From: Prosapia bicincta
Lineage: Eukaryota; Arthropoda; Insecta; Hemiptera; Cercopidae
Length of the DNA: 64,000 nucleotides
NCBI GenBank assembly: GCA_036971475.1
Contig: JBAIZL010000008.1
Location: 32,771,212 to 32,835,211, forward strand
Direction of reading: 5' to 3'
In this document: in pieces, positions 1-9,261 of the stretch
How positions within the stretch are numbered: the first letter of the stretch is position 1
How the letters are laid out: each line of letters starts with the position of its first letter
Program-made: the position numbers and the translations under genes
The notes under the pieces: model-generated
Database searches by the model: none
Told to the model about the DNA's origin: nothing
The model's input: only the letters and a program-made list of their open reading frames with translations

Positions 1-439
1 ATGTGTTGTCTTACTTATTTGGTGCAGTACTGTAGTTATTTATCACGAAGATATCTGTTTATTCTCCAAACATAATTTAAGACTGTACACTACTAGATCT
101 ACCTCTCAAAAGATAGGCATTTATTATTTGTAACAACAATCTTTCAGTGTAAGTGGCGGTGTTATTGTCACTGACAAACAATGATTAGTCAATCCAGCTC
201 CATACATAATTTTAGCATAAATACTGTTTACTTACAGCTGATTTACAAGTTATCTAAATCCAAACATTGATAATTGTATCAGGCAGCCATAACTAACCCG
301 GATTTTGTTTAACCTGTCAATTACCAAACAAGTGTCGCATCTGCTAGTTTTTGAAACATTGCGGCTACTTGTGGAACTGTTTAGTGAATTTGTTTTTCTT
401 AGTTTTATCTTTTCCCTTTAATTTTTTGTCAAAGCCATA
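1..439. other. MED23 intron sequence, no gene seen
   Basis: AT-rich sequence without a recognisable exon. The N-terminal exons of MED23, which must precede the exon at 4412, were looked for here and not seen. It may hold the 5' part of the Tigger-like element that follows, but no terminal inverted repeat is obvious. Confidence 0.5.
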
Positions 440-1497
440 ATGTCATCAAACTGTGATAGAGACAAGAAAAGGCAAAAAACTAATATGCCATTGACGTTTT
501 AGATAAATTAAAATGTGCTGAAAGCATTGGCTCTGTCTCGAAGCATTTTAGCGTTAGTGACTCAACAGAACGTTACATACAAAAAAATGAAGAAAATATT
601 AAGAGAGTCATAGAAGGGACTTGTCAATCGATAAAAGTTACCTCTGTATCGCGATATAAACATTGAAAAAAAGGGAAAAGGTATGAGTGTTTTGGAAAAG
701 AATGCCTTCACAAACTTTCTTATCTAAGGAAGAAAAATCTGCTCCAGGGTTTAAGGCCGCAAAGGATTGTTTGACTGTTCTACTATGCTATAGTGCTGAC
801 TGTTACATGATGAAACCAATGGTAGTACCAGATTTCTATACCCTAGAGCACTGAAAGGCAAAAAGTAGGATCAATTGCCGGTGTTATGAAAAGCAAACAA
901 AAAGGCACGTGTAACTGGAGAACTCTTTATAGAATGGTATCTCTTTTTTGTTAATGAAGTGGGATTTTTATTTTTGAAATCGAAGTCTGTTCCTTTTAAA
1001 GTCATGCTCATAATAACGCACCTGAGCACCTCACACATCTAAATTCTTTACATTCTAATATGGAGGCATTGTTCCTGCCACTGAGAACCAACAGTAGTCT
1101 TGATTCAATTTCTAGACCAAGGTCTCATCGCCATTTTTAAATTCTTCTTTCTTCGGCATAATATTGGCGAATTATTAGCCATGGAAGATAATAAAACTTT
1201 AACAGAGATCCAATGTTGAAAAAATATGATGTTGCATATTGCATTTCTAAAATAAAAGAATTATTGGATGAACTAAAACCATCATCGGTGTGTGCATGTT
1301 GGAAGAAACTGTGACAAGACTGTTTAAACCAGGACAATTACACGACAGATGCTCACAGTGTTGTTACTGATATTATCTCAATAATACATAGAAATAATGG
1401 TGAAGAACTTGAAGATGTTTACAGTGAAGATATCGACAATCTTTTGAAAAATCCGAACGAAGACAAAGAAAAAATAAAAATGTATCGTCGAAGTTGA
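440..1497 (+). pseudogene. Degenerate Tigger/pogo transposase relic
   Basis: Conceptual translation with several frame changes and stops gives the order expected of a Tigger-type pogo transposase. An ATG at 440 starts a basic N-terminus (MSSNCDRDKKRQK). A HTH-like stretch follows (SIGSVSKHFSVSDSTERYIQ), then the DDE core signature GFKAAKDCLTVLLCYSAD near 752-803. Next comes PFKVMLIITHL near 985, where the catalytic Asp of the usual LLLDNAP motif is lost, and then LIQFLDQGLIAIFK near 1103-1140, matching the family LIQPMDQG motif. The acidic tail runs to about 1497. The reading frame is broken at least five times, so no active transposase is possible. The + strand family assignment is firm; the element ends are not defined. 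It lies in the MED23 intron upstream of the first visible exon. Confidence 0.75.
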
Positions 1498-1799
1498 TAT
1501 TAAAATTTGTAAGGAGCTCAGAGTAGCGTTATCATAACACACCAGGTTTCGGCAAACTATATGCAGAAAGAAAACAAGTATACCCTTCACACTGAAGCTC
1601 TTTTCATTATTATTACTTTGAGTTACAAATACCAATTATCTAGTATCTGAAATAAATAAATAATAATACATTGTAATTGTTTGATTAGAATTTGTCGCTT
1701 GATTATAATTAAATCTATTGCCTCATTAGACTCTAATTTAGTATGCATAGAATGTGCAAAACTTTACTAAATAAAAATTGACTGTAAAATGTCGAAAGT

Positions 1800-1891
1800 G
1801 AATCACTTATATAGTATGCTTACATGTAGGGGTCAAGCATACAGCTGGATTATGCAGGGGGCTCGAAGTTAAAGGTTTGAGAACCGCTGGG
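1800..1891. mobile_element. hAT-type terminus fragment
   Basis: The stretch ends with GGTTTGAGAACCGCTG (1876-1891), the complement of a Charlie-like hAT terminal inverted repeat (CAGNGGTTCTCAA). The matching 5' terminus was not found, so this is probably a truncated or non-autonomous hAT. Confidence 0.4.
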
Positions 1892-2007
1892 TTATAAAAT
1901 ACATTTTTATTCACATTTGTTGATCCCATCTTCATGTGAGCTACTAGTAATTACTAAACACTTTTAAATGTTTTAAACTTGCCTATAGTAGCCCTTACTT
2001 TGTTTGT

Positions 2008-2049
2008 TGAGGACAGCTGTTTCGGGAGATGTGTCCCATTGTCAACTCA
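2008..2049 (-). ncRNA. Hammerhead-like ribozyme of PLE-A (U3-A8 core)
   Basis: On the minus strand the order is stem I TGAG, core TTGACAA, one T, stem II GGGA-cacatc-TCCC, then GAAA. A palindromic stem III follows (ACAG/CTGT), then cleavage base C and stem I partner CTCA. Every canonical hammerhead core position except the 3-8 pair is kept; that pair is U-A instead of C-G. It sits about 230 bp downstream of the PLE-A stop codon, where PLEs are known to carry hammerheads. The fold was done by eye and activity is untested. Confidence 0.6.
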
Positions 2050-2280
2050 GACTGTAACTGATCTCAAGGTTTACGTAGGTTAGGGTGGGGGTGGGATATT
2101 TTGGTGGTGTGGGTGTATTTTGTATGTATTAAGAGTTATGATGTCAAAAAGTGCGTGTGAGTTGTAATGTAGTTGTGTATTGAGTATGTGTGTAGGGTGT
2201 AGTTTGAAGTATCTGTATATTTCGTATTGTTCGGTTTTGTAGCGTTGGTTATTTCTGTGTTGTTTATGAAGAGTTTGTAG

Positions 2281-3294
2281 TTAAGATGTTATGTCTATGT
2301 AGTCATGTTTTGTGGAGTTGAGATGATCGGCGAAGTTTGATTGGTAATTATTGTTTGTTAGTGCTTTTATATGTTCTTGGTAACGTGTGTAGAATGACCT
2401 CCCTGTCTGGCCTATGTAAAAACTGGGGCACAAACTGCAAGTTAGTTTGTAAACTCCAGTGGTGTTGTAAATGTCATCGATTTTGTTGTTGGGTTTAAAT
2501 TGTTTGTTGAGAGTGTTGTGTGTGGAGTAAGCTATTTTGTAGTTGTATTTTCGTAGTGTGTTGGTTAGATTGTGGGTTTTGGATGATCTGTATGGTATTG
2601 ATAAGTATTTTATGGCATTGTCATCTTGTGTGTTTGTATTTGTGTTATTAGGTTTATTGTTTAGGCGGTTGTATAATTTGTCAATCATTGTTGGGTTGTA
2701 TCCGTTAGTTTGTGCTATATATTTTATGGTGTTTAACTCCTGGTAGTATTCTTCTTTGTCTAACGGTGTTTTAAGCAGGCGATATATCATGGTGTTGTAA
2801 GCAGCTAGTTTATGTTGGTGTGGGTGGTTTGAGGAGCTGTGAATGGTTGTATTGGTACCAGTGGGTTTTCGGTATATGTTGAATTTATGTGTTTGTTTGT
2901 CTGTTCGTTTAATTGTAAGGTCTAGGAAGTTGAGAGAGTTTTGTTGTTCTGTTTCGATAGTGTATGTTAGTTTTGGGTGTATGGAATTAAGGTGTTTTAG
3001 AAATATGTGTGCTATGCGTGTGTTGCCTTTATATAATGTTATGATGTCGTCGACGTATCTGTACCAGTAAATTATGTTATCTGAGTATTTATTGTTGTGT
3101 AAAATGTGGTTTTGTTCAATATGGTGTATGAATATTTCTGCTAAAATGCTATCTATGGGGGAGCCCATAGGTAGTCCATCTTTTTGGTTGTAGAATGTGT
3201 TATTGTAGGTGAAGTAATTTTGAGATGTGATTAATCTTGTGAGGTGGATGATTTCGTCAATGTGTGTATGTGGTGTATTTGTGTCTATAAGCAT
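2281..3294 (-). CDS. PLE-A reverse transcriptase / GIY-YIG endonuclease, C-terminal ORF
   Basis: 337-codon open frame. Near residues 40-48 is DGLPMGSPID, the RT motif preceding the catalytic aspartates. YRYVDDIITLY (about residues 78-88) holds the catalytic YVDD box, and LNFLDLTIK (about 120) is the downstream palm motif. Near the C-terminus TGVYKLTCSLCPSFYIGQTG is the GIY-YIG signature, followed by a conserved Arg (TRYQEH). The protein would prime and reverse transcribe its own RNA at an endonuclease nick. The apparent start Met is internal to the ancestral protein, because homologous RT sequence continues upstream (to 3590) in broken frames. This is therefore a 5'-damaged copy. Relative to PLE-C in this window it is a separate family, sharing motifs but little other sequence. 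Confidence 0.85.
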   Translation of the reverse strand: MLIDTNTPHTHIDEIIHLTRLITSQNYFTYNNTFYNQKDGLPMGSPIDSILAEIFIHHIEQNHILHNNKYSDNIIYWYRYVDDIITLYKGNTRIAHIFLKHLNSIHPKLTYTIETEQQNSLNFLDLTIKRTDKQTHKFNIYRKPTGTNTTIHSSSNHPHQHKLAAYNTMIYRLLKTPLDKEEYYQELNTIKYIAQTNGYNPTMIDKLYNRLNNKPNNTNTNTQDDNAIKYLSIPYRSSKTHNLTNTLRKYNYKIAYSTHNTLNKQFKPNNKIDDIYNTTGVYKLTCSLCPSFYIGQTGRSFYTRYQEHIKALTNNNYQSNFADHLNSTKHDYIDITS

Positions 3295-3605
3295 GTTTTT
3301 GAGGATGTTGATGGTTTCTGGAATGAGGATGTTTGTATATAGATTTGATATATCAAAAGAGACTAAAGTGGAATTGTGTGGGATATTTACATTTTTTATT
3401 TTGTCTGTTAGATTTAGGCTATTTTTATGCTACAATGATTATTAAATTTTATATGGTTTCGGATAGTTTTGTCGAGGAATTTGGCTTGTGTGATTGATTA
3501 GTGGACGTATTGGGATGTCTGTTTGTGAAGTTTGGGCAGGGTGTTTAGTTTGGACTACTGGCTTTATTTGTTTTAGGTTCTTTTTGGTGTAGTGTGGGAT
3601 TACAT

Positions 3606-4411
3606 ATATATATCACTAATAAAAAAAAGCAGTTCCTCTTAGCAGAAAGATTTAAATTGATTTATGAATGAATGCAAGTAATGATAAATTTTAATTTATG
3701 AATAAAGTAATCTGGAAAGAAGGCTGTTTTTAAGGAGCCAAAATAGTTAGTTTAGGGCTATTTAGAAAAAACACACTTTGAAAAGAATGTAGTGTTTGGT
3801 ATGGCCTTACAGTATATTTTAATGATGATAAATTCATCCAAACTATGGTTTATCTTGAGTGAAAGACAAAAGAATTTCACAGAGATGGAAAATCTATATA
3901 AAATGGGAATCAAAAAATATCTTAATTATAATACAATTAATTAAAACTCAGAATTGTAGATAAAAATTAAAAATCTAGTGAAGATTTAGCTTTTAAAACA
4001 ATGAAACACTCATATAAAATAATGCTGTTAAAGACATATAAACCAATGGGGAAAAATTTCTTGCTAGACAGGCACGGAATTTGATTTATATGTTTTATCT
4101 ATAAAAATTTTATCTCTCAAAAAATTAATGTCAGATTACTCCTTATAATATAAAATCATTATTTTGAATATCTTGGAAATTATAAAAGGTATTCATAAAA
4201 TTAATTTGAAGCAAATTTTTCCAATATTTTTAAAATTAATTAATAACATAATTATATGTTATATCATACATTAGTAATAAATAAATTATACATGTCCTTA
4301 ATCGTAATTTGAGAAGTTACAGTTTCAACATGTATTTCATTTAGTTTAGTTTTAATATTATTCTTATCAAATCTGTTTTTAAATTTTTAATTACTTTTTA
4401 CTATTTTTTAG
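3606..4411. other. MED23 intron sequence, nothing recognised
   Basis: AT-rich sequence ending in a polypyrimidine-like tract and AG acceptor at 4410-4411. No coding or repeat signature seen. Confidence 0.6.
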
Positions 4412-4544
4412 AATGGTTTGTGAAGCAATTCTTTCATGTGAAAAATTGCAATATCAAGAAGCTGATTTATGGATTGAATGTTTTCATCTAATAAGAAAAA
4501 TTATTGGTGGAGTCGATTATAAAGGCGTTAGAGAAATTATGAAG
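4412..4544 (+). CDS. MED23: MED23 exon (first in window)
   Basis: Mediator complex subunit 23, a tail-module subunit bridging activators to RNA polymerase II. The exon follows ttttttag and ends before gtaaat. It starts with the last base of a codon and encodes MVCEAILSCEKLQYQEADLW followed by RKIIGGVDYKGVREIMK, which matches the strongly conserved IIGGVDYKGVR block near residue 100-145 of vertebrate MED23. It ends in phase 0 and reads directly into the exon at 8955. The ATG at 4413 is an internal Met, not the start: about 100 N-terminal residues are encoded upstream of the window. Confidence 0.92.
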
Positions 4545-4565
4545 GTAAATTTATTTATTCTATTG

Positions 4566-4601
<36 letters not shown>
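4566..4601. repeat. (TA)n microsatellite
   Basis: Uninterrupted TA repeat directly abutting the PLE-B foldback copy that follows. Confidence 0.9.
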
Positions 4602-4604
<3 letters not shown>

Positions 4605-4679
4605 ATAGGAATTGTTTGACTAGATAGGAGACTGACAGACTTACCTAATGGCAATAGTCCAAAACTGCAATCTCTTGGA

Positions 4680-5115
4680 CCCTCCTCATGGCCCCTTTCT
4701 GTGCAATAGACCTACAGTAGATGCAAGACATGTCCAATACACATCCCAACAAATAGTTTCCATAGCCTAGCAACAAATGTGGACTTCAAGATTCAGGGTC
4801 ATCATACTTGTACATCCAGAAATGTAATATACCAGTTGCAATGTAAATTTTGCCCAGCACAGTACATAGGCCTTACCCTGGATGGTCTGAGCATCAGAAT
4901 GAATGACCACAGGCATGACGTTGGAACCATGAACATAGACAGGCTAACCACTCAACACGCTGCTATCACAACATCATATCTTTCAATGATTGTTATACCA
5001 CCAAAATAATTAAGGCCCTCCCCCATGATTGCAACCCTTCAGAATTGAGAAGATGGGAGTTATCATACCAGTGGTACACTAAATCTAGAGAGCCTCCTAA
5101 CCTCAACATCAGATA
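4680..5115 (+). pseudogene. PLE-B1 GIY-YIG endonuclease fragment
   Basis: The open stretch 4779-5009 reads QLQCKFCPAQYIGLTLDGLS, the GIY-YIG fold signature (QLQC...YIG) of PLE-B, followed by NDHRHDVGTMNID. A small indel near 4965 breaks the frame. The ending LRRWELSYQWYT then appears in another frame (about 5045-5085), and it matches the last residues of the longer copy at 22414-23274. There is no RT domain, so this copy is non-functional. Confidence 0.8.
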
Positions 5116-5322
5116 AAACTCCTTTTACCTTCTCCCTAACTTCTACCATTTTTAACAACTCCATTTACTTTACTTCTGATAGACTATTAATATCTAGTTT
5201 CAAATAATCAATATTTATACAAATCACATATAGCACTATATCATAAACTATAAATTTGTGAATCTGTGGCATTTGGATATTTATACACATCTGTGGTTCA
5301 CTTCAGTCTTTTCTTTTTCTCT

Positions 5323-5362
5323 TTTTTTATTCACAAAGATCATTTTGATCGAAATATTTCAA
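5323..5362 (+). ncRNA. Degenerate hammerhead-like motif of PLE-B1
   Basis: Core-like TTCACAA (5330-5336), hairpin GATC-atttt-GATC, then GAAATATTTCAA. Stem I is almost lost. It is homologous to the better preserved copy at 16792-16828. Confidence 0.3.
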
Positions 5363-5574
5363 TAGTGTGATAAGTTTTTTATATGTGTCTATTTATTAAT
5401 TTCCAAGAGATTGCAGTTTTGGACTATTTCCATTAGGTAAGTCTGTCAGTCTCCTATCTAGTCCAAAAATTCCTAAATAATATTCAAGCTCTACTAGAAC
5501 TAACCTAATAGGCAATTTGGCAATTTGTATAAATTTAGCAACAATTCTATTTCTAATTTAACATATGTTTTAGA

Positions 5575-5687
5575 CCTATAGCTTACATTATTGTAATTTT
5601 CATTCCTGATGATGTTAGTACTGTTTACCAACGGAAAGCTTTGGATATAAATTAATAAATATTCTTGTATTTGAATAACCTATGTTG

Positions 5688-5695
<8 letters not shown>
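5575..5695 (+). mobile_element. PLE-D 3' end
   Basis: About 120 bp repeated in inverted orientation at about 7640-7735 (shared words include GCTTTGGATATAAA and TTTGAATAACCT). It contains a hammerhead-like core and ends at a (TA)n tract. No coding part of this family is present in the window, so its assignment to PLEs rests on the ribozyme, the (TA)n flank and the resemblance to other PLE ends here. Confidence 0.5.
5601..5648 (+). ncRNA. Hammerhead-like ribozyme of PLE-D, mutated
   Basis: CTGATGA core (5606-5612), stem II GTT...AAC, then GGAA where GAAA is expected (A13 changed to G), stem III AAG/CTT and GGAT paired with ATTC for a 4-bp stem I. The copy at 7687-7735 has the intact GAAA. Confidence 0.45.

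Positions 5696-5746
<51 letters not shown>
5693..5746. repeat. (TA)n microsatellite
   Basis: Long TA run bounded by a PLE-D end on the left and a PLE-C terminal palindrome on the right. Confidence 0.9.
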
Positions 5747-5749
<3 letters not shown>

Positions 5750-5872
5750 GTTAATATATTACTATGTAAGTAATTTTATCCACCATTAAGTGCAATAATT
5801 TTACCTTGTAGGTAAAATTATTGCACTTAATGGTGGATAAAATTACTTACATAGTAATATATTAACTTCATA
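5745..5872. repeat. PLE-C terminal palindrome
   Basis: Two inverted copies of the last ~60 bp of PLE-C (GAAGTTAATATATTACTATG... and its complement) meet at TTTTACCttgtaGGTAAAA. The ribozyme part of the PLE-C end is missing. It is followed by the PLE-C 5' leader with ATGGATAACGTTAAATATCA, then another (TA)n tract (5921-5946). Confidence 0.85.
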
Positions 5873-5915
5873 AAGTCAGTGCAACGGAAAAACAATGGAT
5901 AACGTTAAATATCAA

Positions 5916-5946
<31 letters not shown>

Positions 5947-5950
<4 letters not shown>

Positions 5951-7030
5951 AATATTTGGTAAATTCACTTTTATAAGTCTTAATAAAAATTTATAAGTTA
6001 AAAGAAATAACGATTCAATGCTGCTTTTGTTACAAAAATTTTAATATCTTAATATGACATTCCTTATTTTCTTTTATAAAGTCACTTACTAATTACAAAG
6101 TCTTATTTCATCCACAAAGAATTACAAAAATTAAGCTTTATTAGCCTAAGTCTAAAATTTGTTTATGGCAGCAAGAAGTTTAGTTATAAATTTTAATATT
6201 AATTGAATTTGATTTAATTACTTTAATTTGAGCTTGAGCTCTCCTTATCTCGGGTTAATAGGTGGGTTTTCTAAATTTTGAATAATAAAATTTGAGTTGG
6301 CACTTTCAAAAAAATATCTAAGTTACAATTCTTACAAGCTAAAATTTTTTTACAAGTTATTTGGTTTCTAATTAAATAATTTCCTGAATAATGTCTTCTT
6401 AATCGATCAGTTCAATGATTTGGCTTAATGTTATTCTGTAATTATGATTTGAATACGATACTGCACTTTCCGCACCAGTTAAAAAAATAAAATTTCTACA
6501 GCCAATTCTGAAACACGTCTGCCTCGTTCAAATGCTCTGTCCCAACTAACTGACGCTCCCTTTTTAGCAATAAAATGGCCAAGTCGTCAATTTCCGCTAT
6601 TTTCTCGTTTATTCCTTGTAACAGCTTTACGGATGTCATGTTCACCGCCTCTGATACACTTCTTCTTCTTAACAACTGCACTTAAATTTCTTTGCAAAAC
6701 AATTGCATTTAAATCTTATTTCCCAAACTGTTTTAGATTATATCTCCACGAGAAATATTTAAAACGAATATCTTTTGCCGGTCAATGCGCACGCAACTCC
6801 ACAAATTCGTTCTCCCATCTTGTTTACTTCAGAACATTTCACTAGCTTGCCGTTTGAAAGTTTTAAGTGTATTTATATCGTTCTATTGTTCTATTCAAAT
6901 TGTTATCTATCAATTACTTCTAATACATTTTCTTATAAATAGTGATTTGTGTGTTTTTTTTTTCTTTTTATATAAAATCTTGTGATTAGATCTAAAATGT
7001 GGCCATGTGCATTTTCTACACAAGTGAAAT
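5947..7030. other. Unassigned AT-rich stretch between PLE ends
   Basis: About 1.1 kb with short spurious frames only. It lies between PLE-C and PLE-B ends, as does the similar-looking 18215-19560. Both could be 5' parts of unrecognised elements, but I found no convincing alignment between them. Confidence 0.4.
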
Positions 7031-7184
7031 TAGGTTATGTTTACATTTCGTTACTGGTATATTTTAGTAATTTTTTTACATACTGAATTTATTTATATAT
7101 ATTTATCTTATTTTGTAAGTGCCTTTTATATACATACTACTTCAAAATGTTACAATATATATATATATATATCCCTATATTTAT

Positions 7185-7349
7185 TTTATTTCATTCTCTC
7201 ATATTTCTTTTTGTGTTTTCTCTTCGATTGACAAAGACCACTGTGTGGTTGAAATATATCATTGTTTAAGTGCTTTTATATGTTTCTATTTCAAGACTAC
7301 AGTGTGGACTCTTACCAAGGTAAGTCTGTCAGTCTCCTAGTCCAAAAAA
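7185..7349 (+). mobile_element. PLE-B2 3' end
   Basis: Ends with GGTAAGTCTGTCAGTCTCCT and AGTCCAAAAAATCTA before a (TA)n tract. The same sequence recurs at 7771-7975 (-), 17977-18132, 28135-28340 (+) and 46298-46645. It contains the variant hammerhead-like motif TTGACAAAG at 7228. Confidence 0.75.
7224..7265 (+). ncRNA. Hammerhead-like motif of PLE-B2 (U3-A8 core)
   Basis: TTGACAA core, hairpin ACCAC-tgt-GTGGT, then GAAATATATC. Stem I is short (2-3 bp) in all PLE-B2 copies, so this is weaker than in PLE-A and PLE-C. Confidence 0.4.

Positions 7350-7350
<1 letters not shown>

Positions 7351-7400
<50 letters not shown>
7351..7400. repeat. (TA)n microsatellite
   Basis: TA run separating a PLE-B2 end (left) from a PLE-C terminal foldback (right). 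Further TA runs are at 7616-7637 and 7735-7772. Confidence 0.9.
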
Positions 7401-7402
<2 letters not shown>

Positions 7403-7414
7403 TAGATATTTAAA

Positions 7415-7616
7415 ATTATCCATTGTTTTTCCGTTGCACTGACTTTATGAAGCTAATAAATCACTAATTTTGAGTAATTTTATCCACCATTAAGTGCAAT
7501 AATTTTACCTTGAGTGATGAGGTACCTTTCGGTCGTTGACCATTGTCGAATCACTGATTGTTCTCTGCTCAATGGTGGATAAAATTACTCAAAATTAGTG
7601 ATTTATTAGCTTCATA
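7415..7616 (-). mobile_element. PLE-C terminal foldback
   Basis: On the minus strand the PLE-C 3' UTR (hammerhead-like region 7513-7555, then the terminal 7447-7492 block) is followed by an inverted copy of the outer 46 bp at 7569-7614. The ribozyme thus sits in the loop of a hairpin with 46-bp arms. Confidence 0.8.
7513..7555 (-). ncRNA. PLE-C hammerhead-like motif
   Basis: Minus strand: stem I AGTGAT/ATCACT, core TCGACAA, T, stem II GGTC-aac-GACC, GAAA, stem III AGG-ta-CCT, cleavage base C. The loop of stem III (ta) differs from other copies (tg, cg) while the stem is kept. Confidence 0.5.
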
Positions 7617-7639
7617 TATATATATATATATATATATTT

Positions 7640-7729
7640 TAAAACAACACAGGTTATTCAAATACTAGAATAATATTTATTATTTTATATCCAAAGCTTT
7701 TCGTTGGCAAACAGTACCAACATCATCAG

Positions 7730-7735
<6 letters not shown>
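7640..7735 (-). mobile_element. PLE-D 3' end (inverted copy)
   Basis: Minus-strand copy of the PLE-D end described at 5575-5695, flanked by (TA)n on both sides. Confidence 0.5.
7687..7735 (-). ncRNA. Hammerhead ribozyme of PLE-D, canonical core
   Basis: Minus strand: stem I ATATTC/GGATAT (6 bp, one G-U), core CTGATGA, T, stem II GTTGG-tactgtttg-CCAAC, GAAA, stem III AAG/CTT without a loop, cleavage base T. All invariant core positions are present. A stem III this short is known from PLE hammerheads that act as dimers. Confidence 0.65.
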
Positions 7736-7770
<35 letters not shown>

Positions 7771-7776
<6 letters not shown>

Positions 7777-7975
7777 GGTTAGTTTTGGTTGGTAAAGATT
7801 ATTTAGATTTTTTGGACTAGGAGAATGACAGACTTACCTTGGTAAGAGTCCACTCTGTAGCCTTGAAATAGAAACACATAAAAGCACTTAATTAATGATA
7901 TATTTCAACCACAGAGTGGGCTTTGTCAATCAAAGAGAAAACACTAAAAGAAATATGAGAGAATGAAATAAAAAT
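7771..7975 (-). mobile_element. PLE-B2 3' end (inverted copy)
   Basis: Minus-strand copy of the PLE-B2 terminal region with the TTGACAA motif (complement at 7923-7929). It is bounded by (TA)n at both sides and diverges slightly from the 46.5-kb copy. Confidence 0.75.
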
Positions 7976-7993
7976 CATATATATATATATATA

Positions 7994-8470
7994 CAGTAAA
8001 CTCCCGATTATCCATGGGCAGATTAACCGGTTTGCGGATTATCCGGGATCTACCATTGTTTTACAAATATCCAATTTTTATTCCAATCAGATTCGTGTGT
8101 TTAAATTTCCAAACGGTGAATTACGACGTAAATACATATAAGGCTTAATAGAAGTTAAGATGAAGGGAATAGATATGTAAATATGTACATACTAATTTTT
8201 ACATTGAAAGGGAAGCATCCCGAAGCGGGCCAGCGGAATAAAAGGGGCGAGCAGACTACTGTATATAAGAGACAATGACAAAATGCTTGGACGCCCGAAA
8301 ACCTAATGTGTATCATAAGATAGATTGTAAACAAATGTCAGCTAATCTCGGCTATAAATAGTCTAGGACGTGACATATGCATTATCCATGTCTGTCATAT
8401 ACATTATCGATCTTAATGACTTTGTGACACACGTGACACAAGTAGACACTGTGCGACAAAATGGTTCTCA
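7994..8470 (+). mobile_element. pogo-type element fragment
   Basis: Begins CAGTAAACTCCCGATTATCC after TA, the typical pogo/Tigger terminus, with an internal echo GCGGATTATCCGGGATC. The matching 3' terminus was not found. The part 8250-8420 is repeated in inverse orientation at about 13020-13200. Confidence 0.45.
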
Positions 8471-8954
8471 AGAAACTTAGATCGTACATTAAAGCTAAAT
8501 CAATGCTCACAAAAAAAACAGACGAAAGTGACAGATTTTTTTGTTAAAAAGTGAAAGTATTATGTGTAAAGGAAATTACATATGTACATACATACTTACT
8601 TTTGACATATACTTATGTACGTATTGTAAATAGTTAGACATATAAATGTACATGTTATAATCCGTCAAATACATCGACATTTTAAATTATTTTCTGTATT
8701 TATTTTGTCCTCTGAAGATTATTTGTGAATTGCATTAACCAGGGTCATTATTTGTGTAACTTATGGTATAATAATCAATTGTTTTAATGGTTGGTCTAAT
8801 AAGATCAGTTTAAATAGTAAAAAAAAAAAAAATCCCTGAGCTAGAACAATAAATTCATAAATTCTATAACTGATGTGATTGTGAAAGAATCTTCACCTCA
8901 GTAAATGTTTAATAGCTTATAAAAGTTTTTATGTCACACTTTGTTTTTTTTAAG
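8471..8954. other. MED23 intron sequence, nothing recognised
   Basis: AT-rich, low information; ends in the acceptor tttttttaag before exon 8955. Confidence 0.5.
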
Positions 8955-9137
8955 GGTTGTTGTGAAAAAGCACAGACTATACCATCACAACTGAATTCAT
9001 CAATAATGCCACAGATGAAGGCTCTTGAAAATGTTGTTGAATATATATTTGATCGTAATGCTTGCCTATTGCCAGGATATTTTATAGCCAATGAAATACA
9101 AAAAGCATATCCAGAAGGAAAAAATTGGCCTCATTGG
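8955..9137 (+). CDS. MED23: MED23 exon
   Basis: 61 complete codons between ttttaag and gtaagt. It encodes GCCEKAQTIPSQLNSS, then the conserved helix ALENVVEYIFDRNACLLPGY and NEIQKAYPEGKNWPHW. The block RNACLLP is diagnostic for MED23. Phase 0 at both ends. Confidence 0.93.
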
Positions 9138-9261
9138 GTAAGTAAGTACTTGTTGTTTATTCGGAAATTATATACTTTCATACCATACATAACCTTTTTA
9201 AAACCTATATTTTTCAAGAGACTTTGTATTGTTTTGTAATATGTTTGTGATGTATTTTTAA

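Larger units (their letters stand above)
2008..3600 (-). mobile_element. Penelope-like element PLE-A, 5'-truncated
   Basis: Minus-strand retroelement whose 5' end abuts a short ATATAT tract at about 3605. It contains the C-terminal half of a Penelope reverse transcriptase, the GIY-YIG endonuclease, and a 3' UTR with a hammerhead-like fold. The 5' portion (3295-3590) is still recognisable in shifted frames: LPKLHK of RT motif 1 and SFDISNLYTN of motif A appear after correcting for stops. The fragment carries no flanking terminal repeat. Confidence 0.85.
4604..5470 (+). mobile_element. PLE-B1 3' fragment with terminal inverted repeats
   Basis: The fragment starts with an inverted piece of its own 3' end (4612-4675, TAGATAGGAGACTGACAGAC...) and finishes with the same sequence in the other orientation (about 5403-5464), giving a snap-back structure with arms of about 65 bp. 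Between them lie the C-terminal GIY-YIG coding part (4680-5115) and the 3' UTR. A (TA)n tract precedes it. Confidence 0.8.

Noticed and set aside
1137..1635. Minus-strand frames of 66 and 85 codons
   Set aside because: Antisense to the Tigger relic on the plus strand; no family resemblance.
2543..3445. Plus-strand hydrophobic frames over PLE-A
   Set aside because: Antisense shadows of the PLE-A RT/GIY-YIG frame.
4413..4619. ATG at 4413 as MED23 start codon
   Set aside because: An AG acceptor precedes it, the first base completes an upstream codon, and conserved MED23 has about 100 residues before this block.
7994..8840. Complete pogo element starting at 7994
   Set aside because: The left terminus is clear but no matching right terminus with TA was found.
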